Below, in pieces: positions 33,706-43,310 of a stretch of DNA of 64,000 nt. Numbering within the stretch: position 1 is the first letter of the stretch; each line of letters begins with the position of its first letter. Source of the DNA: Thalassospira marina (GTDB lineage: Bacteria; Pseudomonadota; Alphaproteobacteria; Rhodospirillales; Thalassospiraceae); contig NZ_CP024199.1 in NCBI RefSeq assembly GCF_002844375.1, forward strand, positions 446,001 to 510,000, in the 5' to 3' direction. A model generated the notes under the pieces. That model was not told the DNA's origin. It saw nothing but the letters and a program-made list of their open reading frames with translations, and did not search any database. A program made the translations under genes and the position numbers.

Positions 33706-35202
33706 TTATTTTTTCGGACCGGCAAAGATGGTGTCGTGGGTTTCGGAAACGCCCGAATCAGTGTTGGTGACAATGAAGTCAATCGGTGTGGCATCACTTT
33801 GCAGGCTTGAAGGATCTGCTGCAATGAAAACCCGATAGCTCCCAACCTGGTCCGGTGCAACGGTCAGTGCAAACTTGCCATCGGCTTTTGGCTTCTGGCC
33901 GATAATCTGGAAGTCGGTGGCATTTACACCCGAAAGATCAAGGATATAGGTCTGCTGGCTTTGCTGTTTGTTCAAAACTTTCAGCGTATAGCCATTGCGC
34001 ACATCCCCACTGGAAAGCGGCACAAATAGCGGGTTGCGGTCGCGCAGGACATTGACTTCCATGGTCGTGCGGTTCAGCAGGCCAAACAGCATGACCGCGC
34101 CAACCAGTGCCAGAATGAGGGTGTAGAAAATGGTGCGCGGGCGGACAATGCGAACCTTGGTGGCCTGGCCATGTGCGCGCAGTTGCGAATTCTGGACAGA
34201 GTCAAACCGGATCAGATCACGCGGGAATTCGACCTTTTCCATCATTTCGTTACAGGCATCGATGCAAAGACCACAGCCGATGCATTCAAGCTGCAGGCCA
34301 TGGCGGATATCAATGCCGGTCGGGCAGACATTCACACAGGCGCGGCAGTCAATGCAGTGGCCGACTTCGGGGACTTCGCCGCGCACCAGGTTTTTGCGTT
34401 TGATCGGCCCGCGCGGTTCGCCGCGCCATGATTCGTAGGTAACGATCATGGATTCATCATCAAGCATGGCAGACTGGAAACGCGGCCACGGGCACATATA
34501 GGTGCAAACCTGTTCACGCGCCCAACCCGCCAGCAGGTAGGTTGAAAAGGTCAGGAAGGCCATGGTGATGTAAACCGACATGCTGGCCTGACCGGTGAAA
34601 ATATCAACCACCACGGTCGGCGCGTCGTTGAAATACAGCACAAAGGCACCACCGGTCAGAAGCGAAATTCCGACCCAGGCCAGGTGTGTCGCCCCGATTT
34701 TCCAGACCTTTTCAAGGCTCCAGGGGGCTTTGTCCAGGCGCATGCGGGCGTTGCGGTCGCCCTGGATGTGGCGTTCGACCAGCATGAACAGGTCGGTCCA
34801 TACGGTTTGCGGGCAGGCATAACCGCACCAGATACGACCAAAAAGCGATGTCGCCAGGAACAGGCCAATGGCAGCCATGATCAGGATGCCGGTGATGTAA
34901 TAAACTTCCTGCGGCCAGATTTCGATAAAGAAGAAATAGGCACGGCCCAGGTCCATATCGATCAGAACTGCCTGATGCGGGGCCGAAGGCCCACGGTCCC
35001 AGCGCAGCCAGGGCACAACCCAGTAAACCGCCAGCAGCGTGATCAGGGCAAACCATTTCAGGTTCCGGAAATGGCCGGAAACGCGTTTCGGATAGACCTT
35101 CTCGCGGTCCTTATAAAGGGGGATGTCGTCCTCAAGCGGCGCATCGTCGTTTTGCGGCGTCATCTTTTGCGGATCTGATGATTGAGTACGAGACAATTCC
35201 AT
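33706..35202 (-). CDS. ccoG: cbb3 oxidase accessory ferredoxin protein CcoG
   Basis: Membrane-bound iron-sulfur protein (498 residues) of the CcoG/RdxA/FixG family; in Rhodobacter it acts as a cupric reductase in oxidase assembly. Several membrane segments surround CGYACPQTVW (126-135) and CTYMCPWP. A double ferredoxin motif lies at 283-317 (CIDCRACVNVCP ... CIGCGLCIDAC). A C-terminal periplasmic Ig-like domain follows a last membrane segment. The start is uncertain between 35202 and 35163; 35202 gives the usual length, and a 60-residue further extension is rejected. An FNR-like box is about 180 bases upstream. Confidence 0.93.
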   Translation of the reverse strand: MELSRTQSSDPQKMTPQNDDAPLEDDIPLYKDREKVYPKRVSGHFRNLKWFALITLLAVYWVVPWLRWDRGPSAPHQAVLIDMDLGRAYFFFIEIWPQEVYYITGILIMAAIGLFLATSLFGRIWCGYACPQTVWTDLFMLVERHIQGDRNARMRLDKAPWSLEKVWKIGATHLAWVGISLLTGGAFVLYFNDAPTVVVDIFTGQASMSVYITMAFLTFSTYLLAGWAREQVCTYMCPWPRFQSAMLDDESMIVTYESWRGEPRGPIKRKNLVRGEVPEVGHCIDCRACVNVCPTGIDIRHGLQLECIGCGLCIDACNEMMEKVEFPRDLIRFDSVQNSQLRAHGQATKVRIVRPRTIFYTLILALVGAVMLFGLLNRTTMEVNVLRDRNPLFVPLSSGDVRNGYTLKVLNKQQSQQTYILDLSGVNATDFQIIGQKPKADGKFALTVAPDQVGSYRVFIAADPSSLQSDATPIDFIVTNTDSGVSETHDTIFAGPKK

Positions 35203-35350
35203 GATCGGGACCTGACCATTCGCCGTGCGATACAGTCCGGCTGCTCTCTCATGCGGGTTGTGGGGCAACCTGCCAGCCGGTTTTCTGCGGGGTTCTGCCG
35301 GGTCGGCACGCTCGGCCAGACAGACTTGGGATAATTCAAATCCCGCAGGC

Positions 35351-35393
35351 AAAATATTGGAAACTGGTCTTGCTGTTCCATGACACAAATCAA
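35351..35393 (-). promoter_or_regulatory. Candidate FNR-activated promoter of ccoGHIS
   Basis: ATGACACAAATCAA (35380-35393) read on the plus strand fits the FNR/FixK anaerobox (TTGAT, 4 bases, ATCAA) at 8 of 10 positions. On the minus strand a TATTTT hexamer (35351-35356) lies where a -10 would be if the box centre is about 42 bases from the start. Confidence 0.55.
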
Positions 35394-35823
35394 TTTTCGG
35401 CCATCATGGCTTGCGCGGCGCTTTGCGCATGGCCGCAAGAAACGGCGAAAAATCATTCGTCAAAACGCGGTCGGGCGGGGGAGGTGGCAGGCAAGTGCTT
35501 GATGTGCCTCATTTTTATATTCAAAAAACGTAATAAAAAGCCGGGTTTGAAAACCGGGCAACGTGATTTGGCTGTGTGGATGGCTTTTAAATTTTATAAT
35601 TTTTTTGCGAAAAGGATCACTGAAAGCCGCGAAAAACGGGGGATTTTTGATGCCGGAAAGGGGTGATTTTGCCGTACAATATGCATACAAATCAGCCTCG
35701 AAATGCAGGGCATTTGCAATCAGCCGTGAAATGAGTCGCCCGCAATTCAGATTCGCAATCGGGATGGTATAGGAAGCGCGGTGCAGGACCGGTGCAGGAT
35801 ATATCCGTAACGATAGCATAAAT

Positions 35824-35842
35824 GATAATGATTATTATTTAC
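35824..35842 (+). promoter_or_regulatory. Fur box upstream of the FecI-like sigma gene
   Basis: GATAATGATTATTATTTAC matches the 19-base Fur consensus at 14 positions, including the whole first nine. It lies 75 bases before the FecI-like start, as expected for iron repression. The 35.20-35.92 kb gap otherwise contains the ccoG promoter and no gene. Confidence 0.75.
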
Positions 35843-35916
35843 ATTGCGATGGGCGGGTAAAGTTGCTACCAACGGCGTCCATCCTGTTTTTCACCGTTGG
35901 TTTCGCAAGCCCAGGC

Positions 35917-36465
35917 ATGCCTGCACACGATCCGTTGCATCATCTGTTTTCAAAGCGCCGCAAGGCGCTGCTGGCGCTGGCCTATCAGCGGTGCGGTTCG
36001 CATACCGACGCCGAAGATTTCGTGCAGGAATGTTTCGCCCGCGCCATGCAACTGGATTGGGGCGAGGTGGAAAAACCCGATGCCCTGTTAGCCACCATTT
36101 TGATCAACCTGATCCGTGATCATGGCCGTCGGCAGCAAACGCGCCAGTGGGCCGAAGACGGCAGCGGGTTTGAAACCATGCTGGCAAAAGTATCCGATCA
36201 GTCCCCATCCCCTGAACAGCGGCTTGAACATCGCCAGGCATTGGGCCGGGTGATGGCGGCAATGGCGGAACTGCCCGACAAACGGGCGCGTATTTTTCGC
36301 ATGCGCCGGTTTCAGGGCATGAGCTATGCCGCTATTTCCAGTGCCACCGGCCTGACCAAAAAGGGAATTGAAAAACATATTCAGCGTGCCCTGAGTGACC
36401 TGCGCGAGATATTGCGCAGGCAAGATGTTGGAAAAAGGCGTTATTTTCCCGACAAGGACAGTTAG
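35917..36465 (+). CDS. FecI-like ECF sigma factor
   Basis: Extracytoplasmic-function sigma factor of 182 residues (iron-starvation group): region 2 (LALAYQRCGSHTDAEDFVQE, about 18-40) and region 4 helix-turn-helix (GMSYAAISSATGLTKKGIEKHI, about 130-155). It would direct transcription of the TonB receptor gene when a signal passes from the receptor through FecR. A Fur box precedes it. The ATG at 35917 gives a normal FecI N-terminus but has only a weak ribosome site; a TTG at 35863 is possible. FecR follows directly. Confidence 0.88.
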   Translation: MPAHDPLHHLFSKRRKALLALAYQRCGSHTDAEDFVQECFARAMQLDWGEVEKPDALLATILINLIRDHGRRQQTRQWAEDGSGFETMLAKVSDQSPSPEQRLEHRQALGRVMAAMAELPDKRARIFRMRRFQGMSYAAISSATGLTKKGIEKHIQRALSDLREILRRQDVGKRRYFPDKDS

Positions 36466-36534
36466 GATTATGAATTCAAACCTGAAAGCAGTGGCGAGCA
36501 TTCCCCAATCGATGTGCAATTTGGATATCTTGTG

Positions 36535-37488
36535 ATGGCCGGGCCCGATCAGAACAAAGCCGAACAGGAACAGGCGGCGCGTGACTGGTGGCATGTGATG
36601 GCCGACGATGCCCGCGCGGCTGAAAATTTTGCGGCCTTTGCCCAATGGTGTGACGCCGCACCGGGCAACCGTGAAACATTTGATCGCATCAGCCTTGCCT
36701 ATCAGCAAAGCCGCATGGCATCGCCCTTGCGGACCAAATCATCCCGGCGGCAAGACCTGCGCCACCTGCGCCACAAACCGGCACGGCGGATCAATCCGCT
36801 GCACCGGTTGGGGATGACCCTTGCCGGTGCGGGTTTTGCGCTGGTTGCGGCTTTATCTGCGGTGGCGGTTATTCCGCGTGATGCCGCCTGGCAGGAAATT
36901 GATCTGGCCGATGGCTCGGTTGCTTCGGTTGCACCGGGAAGTGATTATGACATTGCCTTTAATGATCAATTTCGCAACATCCGCCTTGCCCATGGCAGTA
37001 TCGTTATTTCGGCCGCCAAGGACCGGCAACGGCCGATGCAGGTGATTACTGACCAGGCAACGGTGCGGGTTGTGGGCACCAAATTTGCTGTTTCCATCAT
37101 TGGGAATGATGTTGAAACGTCGGTTCTGGAAGGCATTGTTGGGGTGCATGGCAATGCCGGGGATGGCCGCAATTATGAATTGAAACCGGGCGACCGCCTG
37201 TGGCTTGGTGCCGGGCACGATGCCCTGCAAACCACAGTGCCGCTGGCAAACGCACTGGAAATTCGCAAGGGCTGGCAAAGTTTTCGCAATGCCCCGCTTG
37301 CCGATGTGCTGGATGGTATTTCACGCCATAGCGGGCACCGTTTTGTGCTTTCGCCCCTGTATCAGGGACAAAAAAGGATCACCGGGCGGTTTAACCTGAC
37401 ACGCGCAGATCAAACCATTGCCGTACTGGCCAAACTGGCCCCGATCACCATTCAGCCGGTAACGGGTAATTTGACGCTGGTTTATTAG
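36535..37488 (+). CDS. FecR-like anti-sigma / signal transducer
   Basis: Inner-membrane regulator of 317 residues. The cytoplasmic N-terminal DUF4880 region has the ARDWWHVMADD tryptophan pair (18-19). One membrane segment lies at about 93-113. The periplasmic FecR domain has DGSVASVAPGSDY and GTKFAVSI, followed by a C-terminal STN-like segment (NAPLADVLDGISRHSG). It keeps the FecI-like sigma inactive or primes it depending on the receptor. A 21-codon ORF from 36470 ends in TGATG over the FecR start, suggesting coupled translation. Confidence 0.88.
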   Translation: MAGPDQNKAEQEQAARDWWHVMADDARAAENFAAFAQWCDAAPGNRETFDRISLAYQQSRMASPLRTKSSRRQDLRHLRHKPARRINPLHRLGMTLAGAGFALVAALSAVAVIPRDAAWQEIDLADGSVASVAPGSDYDIAFNDQFRNIRLAHGSIVISAAKDRQRPMQVITDQATVRVVGTKFAVSIIGNDVETSVLEGIVGVHGNAGDGRNYELKPGDRLWLGAGHDALQTTVPLANALEIRKGWQSFRNAPLADVLDGISRHSGHRFVLSPLYQGQKRITGRFNLTRADQTIAVLAKLAPITIQPVTGNLTLVY

Positions 37489-37520
37489 GTGCCCTGCCTG
37501 CGTGCCTTGCCGTTTGTGCG

Positions 37521-38432
37521 TCAGTCATCTGCGATTTTCAGTTCCGGCTGCCCGGCGCAAATGGCAGCCAGAAAGTCAATGAAATGCCGCACGCGTGATG
37601 GCATGCGCCGCCCGGCACTTGTTACCGCATTGATCGGGTAGGGCAGTGGTGCATAGGCATCAAGGATGCGTGTCACCTCGCCACTTGCCAGTTCGCGGGT
37701 GAAAAGCCAACTGGCATGATGGGCAATTCCCAAACCGGCAAGCACCGCGCCGCGCACATGTTCGGCATCATTGGTGCGAAAGGCCCCCTTGGCATCAAAG
37801 GTGGTTTGCTCGCCATTCACCAGAAAACCCCAGCCCATAATGTCACCTTTATAAACATAGCTGATGCAGTGATGCTGGCCCAGTTCATCAAGGTTTTGCG
37901 GGGTGCCGTGCCGGGCAAGATAACTGCGGGATGCCAGCGTGATCATGCGCATGTCGCCAATATGGCGGGCGATCAGGGCTGAATCTGACAGCCGCCCGAT
38001 GCGAATGGCAACGTCAACGCCTTCCTCGATCAGGTCCACATGCCGGCCCGATACCTCCATTTCAATCGCAACATCAGGGAAACGGTCGCGGAATTCTGCC
38101 AGTTTGGGAATGATAAACATGCGTCCGAATGCCGGGGAAACCGATACGCGGATCAATCCGGCCGGGGCGGATTGCCCCTCGGTTACCCTTTCTTCAATCA
38201 GGTCGATATCCTGCAAAATACCAAGGGTGGCTTCGTAATAATCCTGCCCGGCGGGCGTAACGGCCAGCACCCGCGAATTGCGTTGCAAAAGCTGGATTCC
38301 AAGCCGGGCCTCAAGGGCGGCCAATTGCTTGCTGACGGTTGGCTGGCTGATATTCAGGTCACGTGCTGCCTGCGAAAAACTGCCGCTTTCAACAACGCGC
38401 ACGAACATTCGCATGGCATCCAGCTTATCCAT
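37521..38432 (-). CDS. LysR-family transcriptional regulator
   Basis: Regulator of 303 residues with an N-terminal winged helix-turn-helix (FSQAARDLNISQPTVSKQL, about 19-37) and a C-terminal ligand-binding domain (substrate from about 90). It belongs to the large CrgA/PA0477-like branch (MDKLDAMRMFVRVVESGSF). It is divergent from the GST-like gene, which it probably controls. It is convergent with FecR with only 32 bases between them. The effector is unknown. Confidence 0.9.
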   Translation of the reverse strand: MDKLDAMRMFVRVVESGSFSQAARDLNISQPTVSKQLAALEARLGIQLLQRNSRVLAVTPAGQDYYEATLGILQDIDLIEERVTEGQSAPAGLIRVSVSPAFGRMFIIPKLAEFRDRFPDVAIEMEVSGRHVDLIEEGVDVAIRIGRLSDSALIARHIGDMRMITLASRSYLARHGTPQNLDELGQHHCISYVYKGDIMGWGFLVNGEQTTFDAKGAFRTNDAEHVRGAVLAGLGIAHHASWLFTRELASGEVTRILDAYAPLPYPINAVTSAGRRMPSRVRHFIDFLAAICAGQPELKIADD

Positions 38433-38680
38433 TGTCCACCTTCCAGTTTCTGCTTACCCGGTCATTTACTTTTCCGGTTTTCATATGCGTGACCAAACCT
38501 TTGGCTATTGGGCGGGGAAAGGCAGGGCCATCTGAAGGTGCCAGGCCTGCGCGTGCCCTCCCCAATGCTTTGGCGTGCCATGCTGCCGCGTTTTGGCCCT
38601 GCATCTTGCGGTATGGATGGCTGCTTGAACCATCATCTTAAATTCTGAAATAGAATAGATGGTATTATAAATGCGTCAAT

Positions 38681-38697
38681 TTCATTCGGTATGTGAA
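38681..38697. promoter_or_regulatory. Candidate LysR-type binding site between lysR and the GST gene
   Basis: TTCATTCGGTATGTGAA is a TTCA/TGAA inverted repeat with a 9-base centre, matching the loose T-N11-A form of LysR sites. It lies 56 bases before the GST start. No other element is clear in the 38.43-38.75 kb gap. Confidence 0.35.
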
Positions 38698-38753
38698 TGG
38701 ATATATAGCCGTGGCAGCGCCCAGTCACGGGCTTTGATTTGAAAGGTAGCATT

Positions 38754-39425
38754 ATGGCGATCAGGATTTACGGTGACGCGGGCTCGGGCAGCCTGCGCCG
38801 TGTGACCACTGCAGCAAAGATCATGGGCATTGATATTGAACGCGTCAAAATTGACCTGTTCAAAGGCGAAAGCCAGACCGATGCCTTCAAGGCACGTCTT
38901 AATCCCCACGGTTTGACACCGGTACTGGAGGACGAAGACACCATTTTATGGGAGGCATCGGCCATTAACCTTTATCTTGCCAGCAAAGCAGATTCACCGC
39001 TGGTGGGCAGGACAGCGAAAGAACGTTTTCAGGTCTTGCAATGGATGTTCTGGTCGGGCGAGCAATGGCGCACCTTTACCACCACCATTTTTGGCGAACG
39101 TGTTGCAAAGCCGGTCATGGGCCAGCCCGAGGATGAAGCCGTGCTTAAATATGCCGAAGACCGGATTCACGGGGCGGCGAAGGTTCTGAACCAGCATCTT
39201 GAAGGCCGGAATTTCATGGTTGGCGATGCGCTGACCTTTGCCGATATCGATATTGCAGCGCCGTTTTCACAAATTAACCGGGCCAAATTTCCATTTGGGG
39301 ATTATCCGCACCTGATGGCCTGGCATAACAATCTTTTGCGTACCATCCCGGCCTGGGCCGAGACAAAAGCCGAGGTCGATGAACGCATGGAAACCTTCCT
39401 GCGCAGCGTGGGTGTAACCCTGTAG
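38754..39425 (+). CDS. Glutathione S-transferase family protein
   Basis: Cytosolic GST of 223 residues with an N-terminal thioredoxin-fold domain (IYGDAGSGSLRRV, glutathione site; NPHGLTPVLED; WEASAINLYL) and an all-helical C-terminal domain (FMVGDALTFADIDIA). ATG 38754 has AAGG seven bases ahead. It is divergently transcribed from a LysR regulator, a common arrangement for detoxification genes. The substrate is unknown. Confidence 0.9.
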   Translation: MAIRIYGDAGSGSLRRVTTAAKIMGIDIERVKIDLFKGESQTDAFKARLNPHGLTPVLEDEDTILWEASAINLYLASKADSPLVGRTAKERFQVLQWMFWSGEQWRTFTTTIFGERVAKPVMGQPEDEAVLKYAEDRIHGAAKVLNQHLEGRNFMVGDALTFADIDIAAPFSQINRAKFPFGDYPHLMAWHNNLLRTIPAWAETKAEVDERMETFLRSVGVTL

Positions 39426-39708
39426 CACGGTTTTGCGGTGGCTGGTTGTCGCTCCGCTGCGGAGAGGGGACCGGCACCCGCATTTGGTGCATGTGTGAGG
39501 GCGGGCTGGCAGATTGGGTGATGCCGGTACAGCAGGTTATTCGCGCGAATACCTTATCCTTGCCCTTGGAAAATTCCCCTGAAATATCGTGTAACCTTCG
39601 TCCGCAGGCATCGTTGCCAGTACTGGGCGGTGGCGGACAGCAGGGGCGGGAATGCCTAAATCGCGGAAATCCAGCGTGTTTGGGCTGTTTTCCGGTCTTC
39701 TCAAAACT

Positions 39709-39729
39709 AATTGCGAATAATTTTCATTT
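39709..39729 (+). promoter_or_regulatory. Weak Fur-like site before the TonB receptor
   Basis: An AT-rich stretch, TTGCGAATAATTTTCATTT, partly matches a Fur box and lies about 90 bases before the receptor start. The match is loose. Nothing else is recognisable in the 39.43-39.82 kb gap. Confidence 0.3.
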
Positions 39730-39816
39730 TCTTTGTCGGGCAGTCAGTTGTTTCTGCGTCCTTACTATCAAGCCGGATTTATTTCTCTGCCGTCAGATAG
39801 TTTAGGACACCAGAAT

Positions 39817-42288
39817 ATGACTTCACCCTTGCCATCGGGTTCTTCGTTCAAATGGGTATTGCTGTTGGGGACGGCCCTGATCCCTGCCGTTTCTGTATCC
39901 GCCTTTGCCCAGCAGAAACCAGTGCTGGCAGCCGATAGCGCCCTGCAATTCAACATTCCCCGCACCGACCTTGTTTCAGCGATTGATCTGTTGTCCCAGC
40001 AGGTGGACCGCACCGTTGCCCTGGGGGACGGGGTAAATGGCAGCCAGCAGGTGGGGCCGCTTGTTGGCCGGTATAGCCTGGATCAGGCCCTTTCGCGTTT
40101 GCTGGGGCAAAGCGGCATGGGTTATCAATTGGGGAATGGCAGCATCATTGTGCTACCCGCCAAACCGGCAGGCCGGGTGTTATCAAACCAGCCGGGCGAG
40201 GTGCAAAAACTTGACCCTGTTATTGTGGTTGCCGACCATATCAACCGCTTTAATGCTGGCGTGTCATCGGTTGACAGCAAGCTGATCGAACGGACCCAGG
40301 CAACCACCGTTCCCGAATTGATGGATGATTTGCCCGCCGTTGATATGAATGGCACGGCGCGGCCCCAGGGCCAGTCGCTGAATATTTGGGGTTTTGGCGA
40401 TCAGGAAGATGTGAAAATCCTGCTTGATGGGGCGCAGAAGGATTTCGAGAAATACCGTCAGGGTACGGTCTTTATCGAACCCGAACTGGTCAAACGGATC
40501 GATGTGCATAAAGGTGCCTTTTCACCGCGATCCTATGGTGCATTTGGTGGCACGGTGGAGCTGACGACCAAATCAGCCGCCGATATGCTGCGCGATGGTC
40601 AGGATTTTGGTGCTTTTACCAAATTTGGTTATGCCACCAATGGCAATGAAAATACCGAAACAACCGCTGTTTATGGCCGCGACCAGGATGCGGGTATTCA
40701 GCTTCTGGTGTCGGGAACACGGCGTGATAACAACAAATTCCGCACCAGCGACGGGCAGCGGCTTAATCTGTCATCAGGCACGCTTTATAGCGGTCATTTC
40801 AAAGGCAGCATCGACCGGAATGACCATTTCATCGAAATTGCCGGTGCCATGTCGCAAAGCGATCGGCTTGCCCCCTTTGCTGCCAAACGCGGGCAGATTA
40901 TCCCCAGTGATTATCTGATTGGGGTTCATGGGTATGACCTGGCATTGGCACGATCAACCGTGGACCGTGAAACCAGCGACCGCTCGCTTTCGGGGGAATA
41001 TAATTATAATCCTGATAGTGACCTGATCAATACAACTGCCAAGGTCAGCTGGTCGCGCACCAGCCAGCGCGATGCCCGCCTGATTCAGGATATGTTTGTC
41101 AGTTTGGGGCTGGGCGGCAACATGAACTGGCTGACCTATGATACCTACACCGCCGACCTTTATAACCAGTCCGATTACAGCCTGTTTGGACTTGATAACA
41201 GCTTTACCTATGGTGTGCAGTACAAGTTCCAGGACCGCGACAGTTGGGCCTATGATTACAGCCAGCGCAACAGCGCCAGTGGCAATTATGGCCATCTGCA
41301 ACCCTATAACATTCCTTCAGGCGATCAGGCGACCTATTCGGGCTGGGGCGAATATAATATCGATTTTGGCAATGGTTTCGAACTGACGCCGGGTCTGCGC
41401 TATGATTACGTGGTGACACGTGGTGTTGCCAATGCCGCCAGCAAATATAACAATCCTGCCGTTGGGCATGATTACGGCGAAGAACGCTATAGCGGTTTTT
41501 CGCCGTCGGTGAATGCGTTTTACCAGATCAACCCGAATTACAGCCTGTTTGGTGACTGGGCCTATAAGCTGCGCGCGCCGCTGGTGGACGAAATTTATAC
41601 CGTTGGCAGCACACGTGCGACATCCAACCAGTTGACGGTCGAACGGGTTAATTCAAAGCGCATCGGTTTTGCCACACGGTTTGAAAATGTGCTGCAGGAA
41701 AGCGACGTGACCCATACCCGTCTGTCGCTGTTTCGCAATGATGTGGATGATAATATCCAGGTGCTGTTTGGCAGCCCCAATGTCGCACTTTATGGTGACA
41801 ATGCCCCGTCTTATGCCAACCTGACGGGCTATTACACCCAGGGGATCGAGGCGGAATTTTACTATGACAGCCCCAATGTGTTTGGCGGGGCGACATATTC
41901 GCTGATGGAAGGCCAGCATAATGGCTCGCTTCGTGACATCAATGGTGCCGACCAGCCGGTTTATGATGTTGCGCCCATGAAACTGGTGACAACACTGGGC
42001 TACAAGGTTGCCGCCTATGACCTGTCGCTGGGTTGGAAGGGCAAGTTTGTCAAACGCAAAACAGACATTCCCGATGATGACGTTTTCCCCTATTCACCCT
42101 ATCCCGCCAGTGCCGGTTATGCCCTGCATGACCTGTTTGTAAGCTGGACACCCGATGACGGGGCCTTTGCCGGGGCCGAGGCAAACTTCACTGTCCAGAA
42201 CCTGTTTGATAAAAACTATGTGCCCTATCTGGGCGTTTTCCCGGGCAAGGGGCGGAATTTCAAATTCTCGCTTAGCTACAAGCTGTAA
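39817..42288 (+). CDS. TonB-dependent heme-receptor-like outer-membrane protein with STN domain
   Basis: Outer-membrane active transporter (823 residues). A signal peptide (about 1-31, AFAQQ) is followed by an STN signalling domain (about 43-115), a TonB-box-like LDPVIVVAD (132-140), a plug domain, and a 22-strand barrel ending in SLSYKL. The plug segment NIWGFGDQEDVKILLDGAQK and YKLRAPLVDEIYT, resembling the FRAP box of heme receptors, point to heme or hemophore uptake; siderophore uptake is the alternative. The STN domain links it to the FecI/FecR pair 2.3 kb upstream. ATG 39817 begins the signal peptide; a 28-residue extension lacks support. Confidence 0.88.
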   Translation: MTSPLPSGSSFKWVLLLGTALIPAVSVSAFAQQKPVLAADSALQFNIPRTDLVSAIDLLSQQVDRTVALGDGVNGSQQVGPLVGRYSLDQALSRLLGQSGMGYQLGNGSIIVLPAKPAGRVLSNQPGEVQKLDPVIVVADHINRFNAGVSSVDSKLIERTQATTVPELMDDLPAVDMNGTARPQGQSLNIWGFGDQEDVKILLDGAQKDFEKYRQGTVFIEPELVKRIDVHKGAFSPRSYGAFGGTVELTTKSAADMLRDGQDFGAFTKFGYATNGNENTETTAVYGRDQDAGIQLLVSGTRRDNNKFRTSDGQRLNLSSGTLYSGHFKGSIDRNDHFIEIAGAMSQSDRLAPFAAKRGQIIPSDYLIGVHGYDLALARSTVDRETSDRSLSGEYNYNPDSDLINTTAKVSWSRTSQRDARLIQDMFVSLGLGGNMNWLTYDTYTADLYNQSDYSLFGLDNSFTYGVQYKFQDRDSWAYDYSQRNSASGNYGHLQPYNIPSGDQATYSGWGEYNIDFGNGFELTPGLRYDYVVTRGVANAASKYNNPAVGHDYGEERYSGFSPSVNAFYQINPNYSLFGDWAYKLRAPLVDEIYTVGSTRATSNQLTVERVNSKRIGFATRFENVLQESDVTHTRLSLFRNDVDDNIQVLFGSPNVALYGDNAPSYANLTGYYTQGIEAEFYYDSPNVFGGATYSLMEGQHNGSLRDINGADQPVYDVAPMKLVTTLGYKVAAYDLSLGWKGKFVKRKTDIPDDDVFPYSPYPASAGYALHDLFVSWTPDDGAFAGAEANFTVQNLFDKNYVPYLGVFPGKGRNFKFSLSYKL

Positions 42289-42343
42289 GGGGCGCGCTGC
42301 CGAACGCTAACCAACGCTGACGTTCGTAAAGCAGGCATAAAAA

Positions 42344-42371
42344 AAGACCGGGGCGATCAAACCCCGGTCTT
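42344..42371. terminator. Bidirectional terminator between the TonB receptor and ccoP
   Basis: A perfect 10 bp stem (42344-42353 with 42362-42371) with A-rich left and T-rich right flanks lies between the convergent receptor and ccoP genes. Confidence 0.9.
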
Positions 42372-42418
42372 CTTTTTGTCTGGTGTGTGAAACGGTTTTG
42401 GCCGTTTCGTGTGGGTCG

Positions 42419-43291
42419 TTACTGACCACCACCCAGCGAGTGAACATAAACCGCCAGCATTTTGATGGTTTCGTCGCTCAGTTTGCCTTCCCAGGCCGGC
42501 ATGACGCCACGGCGTGCATTGGTGACCGTCTGGGTAATGGTGGCCTGGTCGCCGCCATAAAGCCAGATATTGTCGGTCAGGTTCGGTGCACCCATTTCGA
42601 CGATGCCTTTGCCGTCGTCGCCATGGCAGGCCGCACAGTTATCCGCAAAGATTTCTGTGCCACGCGTTGCGGCGTCGGCGTCGGTTTCACGACCGCTAAA
42701 CGACAGGACATGCTGGACAACGTCACTGATTTCTTCATGTGACAGGATGCCATCCTTGCCAAAGGCAGGCATGTCGTTAAAGCGGGTGTCGTCATTGTCC
42801 GAAGAACGAATACCGACATGGATGGTTTGCGAGATGTCATCAAGCGTACCACCCCACAGCCAGTCGTCGTCCTGCAGGGACGGGAAGCCGGTATTGCCAA
42901 CACCACCCGTACCATGGCAGGGGGCGCAGTTTTCAGCAAAGATCGCCTTGCCGCCAGCCATCGAGAAGTTCAGCAGTTCCGAATCATTGGCAATCTGATC
43001 AACATCAAGTGCTGCAAGACGTTCCATATAAGGGGCGCGTTCGGCAGCAACATTTGCCATTGTTTCTTCGATCTTGGAGCGTTCGGTAATGTTGAACACC
43101 CCTTTCAAATAGCCGTGTGCGGTTGGAAAGGATGGATAAACCACCCAGTAACCGATCGACCAGATGATGCAGACCCAAAACACATAGACCCACCAGGACG
43201 GGAGCGGCGTATTGAGCTCCTTGATACCGTCCCATTGATGGCCGGTTGTTTCGCGGCCGGTAACATTGTCTTTTTCGACATGCGTCGACAT
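42419..43291 (-). CDS. ccoP: cbb3-type cytochrome c oxidase diheme subunit III
   Basis: Membrane-anchored diheme cytochrome c (290 residues) that passes electrons to the oxidase core. One membrane segment is at about 33-51. Heme c motifs are CAPCH (122-126) and CAACH (219-223), each with a distal Met segment (NDMPAFG, GVMPAWEG). The start at 43291 gives the normal N-terminus with GELNTPLPxWW-type KELNTPLPSWWV. Last gene of ccoNOQP; stop lies 47 bases from the shared terminator. Confidence 0.96.
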   Translation of the reverse strand: MSTHVEKDNVTGRETTGHQWDGIKELNTPLPSWWVYVFWVCIIWSIGYWVVYPSFPTAHGYLKGVFNITERSKIEETMANVAAERAPYMERLAALDVDQIANDSELLNFSMAGGKAIFAENCAPCHGTGGVGNTGFPSLQDDDWLWGGTLDDISQTIHVGIRSSDNDDTRFNDMPAFGKDGILSHEEISDVVQHVLSFSGRETDADAATRGTEIFADNCAACHGDDGKGIVEMGAPNLTDNIWLYGGDQATITQTVTNARRGVMPAWEGKLSDETIKMLAVYVHSLGGGQ

Positions 43292-43310
43292 AGCTCGGTT
43301 CTCCCTCTTC

